Below, one piece after another: positions 59,938-64,000 of a stretch of DNA of 64,000 nt. Within the stretch, counting starts at the first letter, position 1; each line of letters starts with the position of its first letter. Source of the DNA: Tsuneonella litorea (GTDB lineage: Bacteria; Pseudomonadota; Alphaproteobacteria; Sphingomonadales; Sphingomonadaceae); the NCBI RefSeq assembly GCF_025154015.1, contig NZ_JAOAMV010000004.1:62001-126000 (forward strand). The letters are read 5' to 3'. Both the position numbers and the translations under genes were made by a program. The notes beneath the pieces were generated by a model, which did not search any database, had not been told where the DNA came from, and saw only the letters and a list, made by a program, of their open reading frames with translations.

Positions 59938-60737
59938 GAAACGCCCCGCCGTATTTCCGCCAGGCGCCCGGCCGCGCCGATGATCGTCGGCCCGCCGCAA
60001 TAAAGCAGCGAAGGGTCGAACGCGGCACGCTGCATCCGCGGCAGGGCGCCAAGCGCCGGGTGGTGCTGGCCGCGCTCGCTGCCGGCGACCAGCAGGGCGG
60101 CCGGAGGATCGGCAAGGAGGCGTTCGAGCGAGAGGTAGTCGGCCTGCGCCATCCCGCGTGCGGCGCTCGCGTTTACAAAGCCCGTGCGGGCCATCAGTTC
60201 GCTCACCAGCGCGCCGTTGCCGGGCACGATGCCGTCGGGCTGCCAGAGGATTGCCGGCACGGCCCGGTCGCTATGCGCCGCGGCCAGCGCGGCCTCGATC
60301 CGGCGAACGAGTGCCTCGCCGCGCTCGGGGTGGCCCGCCAGCTTCGCCAGCCGCCTGACCTGCGCCTCGCTCGCGGCGACGGTCGAGGCGATGCCGACGG
60401 TTTCGACCCGCAGGCCGAGCCGCGCGAGCGATGCGCGCGTGGCCGGCGGCATGAAGCTCGAGCCGACAACCAGGTCGGGATCGAGCGCCAGCACTTCCTC
60501 GACCGTGCCGCCGGTGGCGCGGAACCGCCGCGCCTCGGCCAGCGGCATCGAGGTCGCCCGCGGGTCGTGGCTGTAGTGGCTGATCGCGAGGATCTGCGCC
60601 GGGTCTGCGACTTCGGCGAGAATCGCGTCGGTGCACGGGTTGAGGCTGACGATCGTGGGCTGCACGCCGCCCGCGCGCTGCGGCGGCGGTGCGGCGCACC
60701 CCGAGAGCAGCGCGCAAGCGGCGAGCAATACCCTCAC
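59934..60737 (-). CDS. btuF: cobalamin-binding lipoprotein of the ABC transporter (BtuF-like)
   Basis: 267 residues from GTG 60737. Lipoprotein signal RVLLAACALLSGC (Cys14). The PBP III fold is shown by IVSLNPCTDAILAEVADPAQILAIS, GGTVEEVLALDPDLVVGSSF, LGLRVETVGI, ILWQPDGIVPGNGALVSELMARTG and PSLLYCGGPTIIGAAGRLAEI. It is unusually short, with few residues before the first domain. GTGA overlap with the receptor gene upstream and with the permease downstream. Confidence 0.85.
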   Translation of the reverse strand: MRVLLAACALLSGCAAPPPQRAGGVQPTIVSLNPCTDAILAEVADPAQILAISHYSHDPRATSMPLAEARRFRATGGTVEEVLALDPDLVVGSSFMPPATRASLARLGLRVETVGIASTVAASEAQVRRLAKLAGHPERGEALVRRIEAALAAAHSDRAVPAILWQPDGIVPGNGALVSELMARTGFVNASAARGMAQADYLSLERLLADPPAALLVAGSERGQHHPALGALPRMQRAAFDPSLLYCGGPTIIGAAGRLAEIRRGVS

Positions 60738-62602
60738 AGCTTCAGCCGTGCCCCGACGAACGCGGTGCGTCCCCGGGTGCCGTAGCCCGCGACCTCGACG
60801 TAGTTCGCGTCGAACAGGTTCTCGACCCGCCCGTATAGTTCGAGCCGCCGGCCCAGCGGGACGCTCGCCCGCAGGTCGACCAGCACGTGTCCGTCGATCC
60901 GCGTGACATTGCCCGCGTCGTCGAAGCTGTCGCCGACCAGCCGCACGTCGCCTCCCAGGCTTGCAAGGACTGGCGTGGCCCAGTCGAGCGAGCCAGTGAG
61001 CGCGTGGCGGGGACGCCGCGCCAGGTCTGCCCCGGTTCCCCGATCGTTTGCATCGACGAAGCTGTAGGCAAGCCGGGTGCTGAGGGCGGCGGTCGGCGCG
61101 AGGCCGAACTCGACTTCGAACCCCTGCGCCCGGGCGCGCCCGACGTTGGCGTACGTCCCGAAGGGGCGGTTCGTGCAGATGCCCCCCGTCACCCCGAGGC
61201 ACGAGACGAAGTCGATCAGGTCGCGGCTGTCGCGCCGGAACATGGTCACCGCGCCCCAGGTCGGGTCGGAGCGGCTGTGCCAGTCGAGGCCGAGGTCGAA
61301 GCTGCGGCTGCGCTCAGGCACCAGACCCGTGTTGCCAAAGTCGGACAGGAGCTGGAACAGCGTCGGCGCCTTGAACCCCTCGCCGTACGATGCACGCAGG
61401 CGGAAGTCGCGTCCGAGGCGATAGCTCGCGTCGGCACCAAGGCTCGTCGCGCCGCCGAAGCGCGCGTGCTCGTCGCGCCGCAGGCCGGCGTGGGCGGAGA
61501 TGCCGCCCCACTCGATCCCTCCCTGCATGTACGCGCCCCAGATGCTGGTCTTCTGCGGCGCGTCGAACAGCGTGGCGAAGCGCGTCCACTCGCGCTCACC
61601 GCCGAAGTGGACTACGAACGGACCGAGCGGCCGCCACTCGCCGCGCAGGTCGGCGCGCCGCGAATGGCCGTCGGTGGTATAGGTTGGCGCGCTGCCGAAC
61701 GCGGGATCGAAGCTCTCGCGCTCGGTGTCGGACACCGAATATGCCGCGCGCAGGAAGAACAGCGCGCTGTCGTATATCGCGCCCGCAGCGCCAGTGTACT
61801 GCCGCGTGTCCTGCGTCTCGGCGGTGTCGGCGAACGTAAAGTGGGGCGGCGGAAAACCGTCGATGTCGAGGCTGCCCCTGGCGTAGCGGCCCTGCGCGAA
61901 CAGTTCGAAAGTTTCGGAGAGATAGGCGCGCACCTGCCCGTTCGCGGACCACTGCTCGAATCCGTCGGGCTCGGTGCCGGTCGCGGCGGCGGAAAACCCG
62001 TCGGTCTTCTGCCAGCCCGCCGAACCGCCGACGAAGAACGCGTCCGAACCCGCGCCTCCGCTGGCCGTCAGGTATCGCGAATCGTCGCCGCCGTATTCGG
62101 CGCTCGCATCCAGGCCGCGCGTCGCACGCGTCGTCACTGCGAGCACTCCGCCGATCGCGTCCGAACCCCAGATCGTCGAGTTCGAGCCGCGCAACAGGTC
62201 GAGCTTCTCGACCTCGCCCGCGGCGAGCGTGCCGAAGTCGAACCCGCCGCCGGGCGCTGCCGGGTCGGCCACCCGCACCCCGTCGACGAGGACGAGCAGT
62301 TGCTCGGCCCCCGCGCCGCGCACGCGCACGCCGGTGAACGAACCGGGCGGCCCGTTGCGGGTGATCGTCACGCCGGGCGCACGTCGGAGCACGCGGGCGA
62401 TGTCGGCGCCCTGCACCGCGTCGATCTCGACTTCGCCGATCACGGTGACGGACTGGCCGGTGTCGGCGACGTTGCCGCGCGCGCCGGTGGCGGTCACGGT
62501 GATCGCCGTCTCGTCGGTTTGCGGGGCCGCGAGGACTTGCTCCTGCGCGGCCAGCGGCGATGCGAGGAGAGTCGAACCCATTAGAAACAGTAATTTGCGC
62601 AC
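60734..62602 (-). CDS. btuB: TonB-dependent cobalamin receptor (BtuB-like)
   Basis: 622 residues from GTG 62602, with GAGG four bases upstream. Signal peptide (RKLLFLMGSTLLASPLAAQ), a TonB box DETAITVTA, the plug domain (SVTVIGEVEIDAVQGADIARVLRRAPGVTITRNG, LVLVDGVRVADPAAPGGGFDFGTL, DLLRGSNSTIWGSDAIGGVL) and a 22-strand barrel ending ...TAFVGARLKL. Riboswitch and operon context make cobalamin or a related corrinoid the likely ligand. Confidence 0.92.
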   Translation of the reverse strand: MRKLLFLMGSTLLASPLAAQEQVLAAPQTDETAITVTATGARGNVADTGQSVTVIGEVEIDAVQGADIARVLRRAPGVTITRNGPPGSFTGVRVRGAGAEQLLVLVDGVRVADPAAPGGGFDFGTLAAGEVEKLDLLRGSNSTIWGSDAIGGVLAVTTRATRGLDASAEYGGDDSRYLTASGGAGSDAFFVGGSAGWQKTDGFSAAATGTEPDGFEQWSANGQVRAYLSETFELFAQGRYARGSLDIDGFPPPHFTFADTAETQDTRQYTGAAGAIYDSALFFLRAAYSVSDTERESFDPAFGSAPTYTTDGHSRRADLRGEWRPLGPFVVHFGGEREWTRFATLFDAPQKTSIWGAYMQGGIEWGGISAHAGLRRDEHARFGGATSLGADASYRLGRDFRLRASYGEGFKAPTLFQLLSDFGNTGLVPERSRSFDLGLDWHSRSDPTWGAVTMFRRDSRDLIDFVSCLGVTGGICTNRPFGTYANVGRARAQGFEVEFGLAPTAALSTRLAYSFVDANDRGTGADLARRPRHALTGSLDWATPVLASLGGDVRLVGDSFDDAGNVTRIDGHVLVDLRASVPLGRRLELYGRVENLFDANYVEVAGYGTRGRTAFVGARLKL

Positions 62603-62694
62603 AGTACCTCCATCATGAACGACATTGCCGTCCATGGCGGGAGGCACGCCCGGTGCGGGCAGGCCCTCGCTGCATTCCGGTGCACCCCGCCCGG

Positions 62695-62870
62695 CTGCGG
62701 AACGACCGTCGACAGGCAGGTCTCCTGGCTCCCGGATCGTCGCTCACGGCCGCCTTCCCGCTTTCGCAGTGGCTGCTGGCCGCTCGCTCCCCGGTCACAG
62801 TTGCGGGGGCAGCGCGGGGTTCTCACCCGCTTCCCTCTTCGGTCCGGGCGCAACCCCGGACAACCCGTGA
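62695..62870 (-). promoter_or_regulatory. cobalamin (B12) riboswitch of the btu operon
   Basis: Reading the minus strand, GGGAAGCGGGTG, AACCCCGCGCTG, CCCCCGCAACTGT, a CCACTG-containing segment and the B12 box AGCCAGGAGACCTGCC (62715-62730) appear in the order of adenosylcobalamin riboswitches. Boundaries are approximate. About 100 nt of GC-rich sequence that can fold lies between it and the receptor start, probably the expression platform. Cobalamin excess should turn the operon off. Confidence 0.93.
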
Positions 62871-63042
62871 CGTGGCGCGCGCGATAGGCCCCTGCGGCTG
62901 GTTTGCCAAGTTAACGCGATCGCAAGGCTGCCGTTTAACCCCGCCTGTCAGCCTGTTCCGCTAGGAGACACCGGGGTCCAAGCCAATCGCGGTCGACGTT
63001 TCGCACCGCTACGGCCGAAGGCCGAAGCGCAAAAGGAACAGA

Positions 63043-64000
63043 GTGAACCCGACGCCCGCCCGCCACCCGGCAACCGCCCGGCTATCGCCCCGCAAGCCAG
63101 CGGGGGATGGATGGCGGGCGGCTCTCGGCAATGCGATTGCAGGCCCGCATCGCGGCCGCCGGCTGTTCGCGCTCGCCGCTGCGGTGGGCGTTCCCGCCAT
63201 GGCCGCTCCTGGCGAATGGCGCACCTTCGATCTTGCGGCCGATCCCGCCGAAGCGCCGGTGACCGCGATGCCGTTCGAAAGACCGGGTGAAAGCTTCCCC
63301 GGCTCGGCGTTCTTCTATCTCGAGGATCTGCCGCCCCTTCCTACCGGCGATGCGCCGGCGCCGCTCGAATCCGTCGTGCATCCTGGTGACGAGCCCGCCG
63401 CGACTGGACCTGAAGGTCCCGCAGCGCGGGCATTCACGGAAACCGGCACCGGACTCGACAAGGCTCGTGCGCTGCAGTGCATGACGATGGCGCTCTATTA
63501 CGAAGCCGCGAACGAGCCGACCGAAGGTCAGCGCGCGGTGGCACAGGTGATCCTCAATCGGGTCGCCCATCCGAGCTATCCGAACAGCGTGTGCGCGGTG
63601 GTCTTTCAGGGCAGCGAACGGCGAACCGGCTGCCAGTTCAGCTTCACCTGCGACGGCAGCCTTGAACGCCGGCCCGCACGGGAGAGTTGGAACCGGGCGC
63701 GACGGGTGGCCATGTCCGCGCTCGGCGGCGCGGTCTATCGCCCCGTCGGCCTCGCCACGCATTACCATGCGACATACGTCCTGCCGTATTGGGCGGAGAG
63801 CCTTGCGAACGTGGGCACCATCGGATTGCACACGTTCTACAAATGGCGCGGCGCGGCGGGTGCAGCCGATGCCTTCGGCGCGCGCTATGCCGGTCGCGAG
63901 CCGCTTCCCGTGCCCCATCCGCGCAGCTACAGCGATCCGGCCGGATCGGCTCCCGACCCGGTCGTCCTCGCCCAGGCTTACGAAGCCGCGCGCGCAAAGG
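63043..64000 (+). CDS. SleB-type cell-wall hydrolase, 3' end outside the window
   Basis: GTG 63043 has AAGGA six bases upstream; the frame is open to the window end (319 codons). A basic N terminus precedes a hydrophobic RLFALAAAVGVPAMAAPG, probably a signal or anchor. A proline/alanine-rich stretch follows, and from about residue 144 the hydrolase_2 (SleB) domain: ALQCMTMALYYEAANEPTEG, QRAVAQVILNRVAHPSYPNSVCAVVFQG, GCQFSFTCDG, GLATHYHATYVLPYWA. Glu158 in YYEAANEP should be the catalytic residue. It probably trims peptidoglycan. Confidence 0.9.
   Translation, partial: MNPTPARHPATARLSPRKPAGDGWRAALGNAIAGPHRGRRLFALAAAVGVPAMAAPGEWRTFDLAADPAEAPVTAMPFERPGESFPGSAFFYLEDLPPLPTGDAPAPLESVVHPGDEPAATGPEGPAARAFTETGTGLDKARALQCMTMALYYEAANEPTEGQRAVAQVILNRVAHPSYPNSVCAVVFQGSERRTGCQFSFTCDGSLERRPARESWNRARRVAMSALGGAVYRPVGLATHYHATYVLPYWAESLANVGTIGLHTFYKWRGAAGAADAFGARYAGREPLPVPHPRSYSDPAGSAPDPVVLAQAYEAARAK

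Overview
The window is a GC-rich, gene-dense bacterial chromosome segment that fits an alphaproteobacterium of the order Sphingomonadales, most likely Erythrobacteraceae-like. Grounds for this are: both a CckA-type hybrid kinase and a CpdR-type receiver; SOS boxes of the alphaproteobacterial type (GTTC-N7-GTTC) in front of recA and uvrA; the order lytic transglycosylase / dapA-smpB-DUF2062-cckA; many GTG and TTG starts; and TonB-dependent B12 uptake under a cobalamin riboswitch. Family assignments come from reading motifs by eye; no database search was run.

Layout. 1-5.7 kb: end of a secreted protein, an FAD-linked hydroxyacid dehydrogenase, a SapC-family protein with a strong terminator, a lipoprotein esterase, an N-formylglutamate amidohydrolase and cpdR. 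5.7-9 kb: tRNA-Val(GAC), icd and a GNAT/nitrilase fusion. 9-17.1 kb: a flavin monooxygenase, a CPA2 antiporter plus a 54-residue protein, alaS, a methyltransferase and SOS-controlled recA. 17.2-21.4 kb: two DUF4139 secreted proteins and two divergent hexapeptide acyltransferases, one frameshifted. 21.4-28 kb: cckA, DUF2062, smpB and dapA leftward, and a lytic transglycosylase rightward. 28-33 kb: greB, an outer-membrane barrel, rlmN, a PhzF-like protein and two tandem glycine-zipper proteins. 33.3-38 kb: one run holding an SDR, a cytochrome b, an MsrP-like molybdoenzyme and two CFA-synthase-type methyltransferases. 38-41.4 kb: DUF1801, argG, an 869-bp gene-free region that may encode a structured RNA, and an RlpA-like protein.

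41.6-45.3 kb is the most accessory-looking part: a helix-turn-helix/zinc-ribbon protein, a frameshifted VOC gene, an AT-richer orphan P-loop ATPase (Sll1717-like) and a diverged duplicate of the 3' end of uvrA. 45.3-54 kb: a CHRD protein, a small membrane protein, intact uvrA, a diguanylate cyclase and an M13 peptidase. 53.2-55 kb: a compact operon pairs a YqcI/YcgG (GntA-like heme N-hydroxylase family) gene with a DUF1989 gene and thpR, perhaps for guanidino-compound chemistry. 55-58.3 kb: an M3 peptidase and a GH24 lysozyme with an arginine-rich N terminus. 58.2-62.9 kb: a riboswitch-controlled B12 uptake operon (receptor, binding protein, permease, ATPase) in which all four genes are joined by 4-nt start/stop overlaps. 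The window ends inside a SleB-type cell-wall hydrolase.

The candidates for something new are the GntA-like/DUF1989 pair, the orphan ATPase with its adjacent uvrA fragment, and the unexplained argG-rlpA intergenic region. The rest is mostly core metabolism, DNA repair and envelope maintenance.
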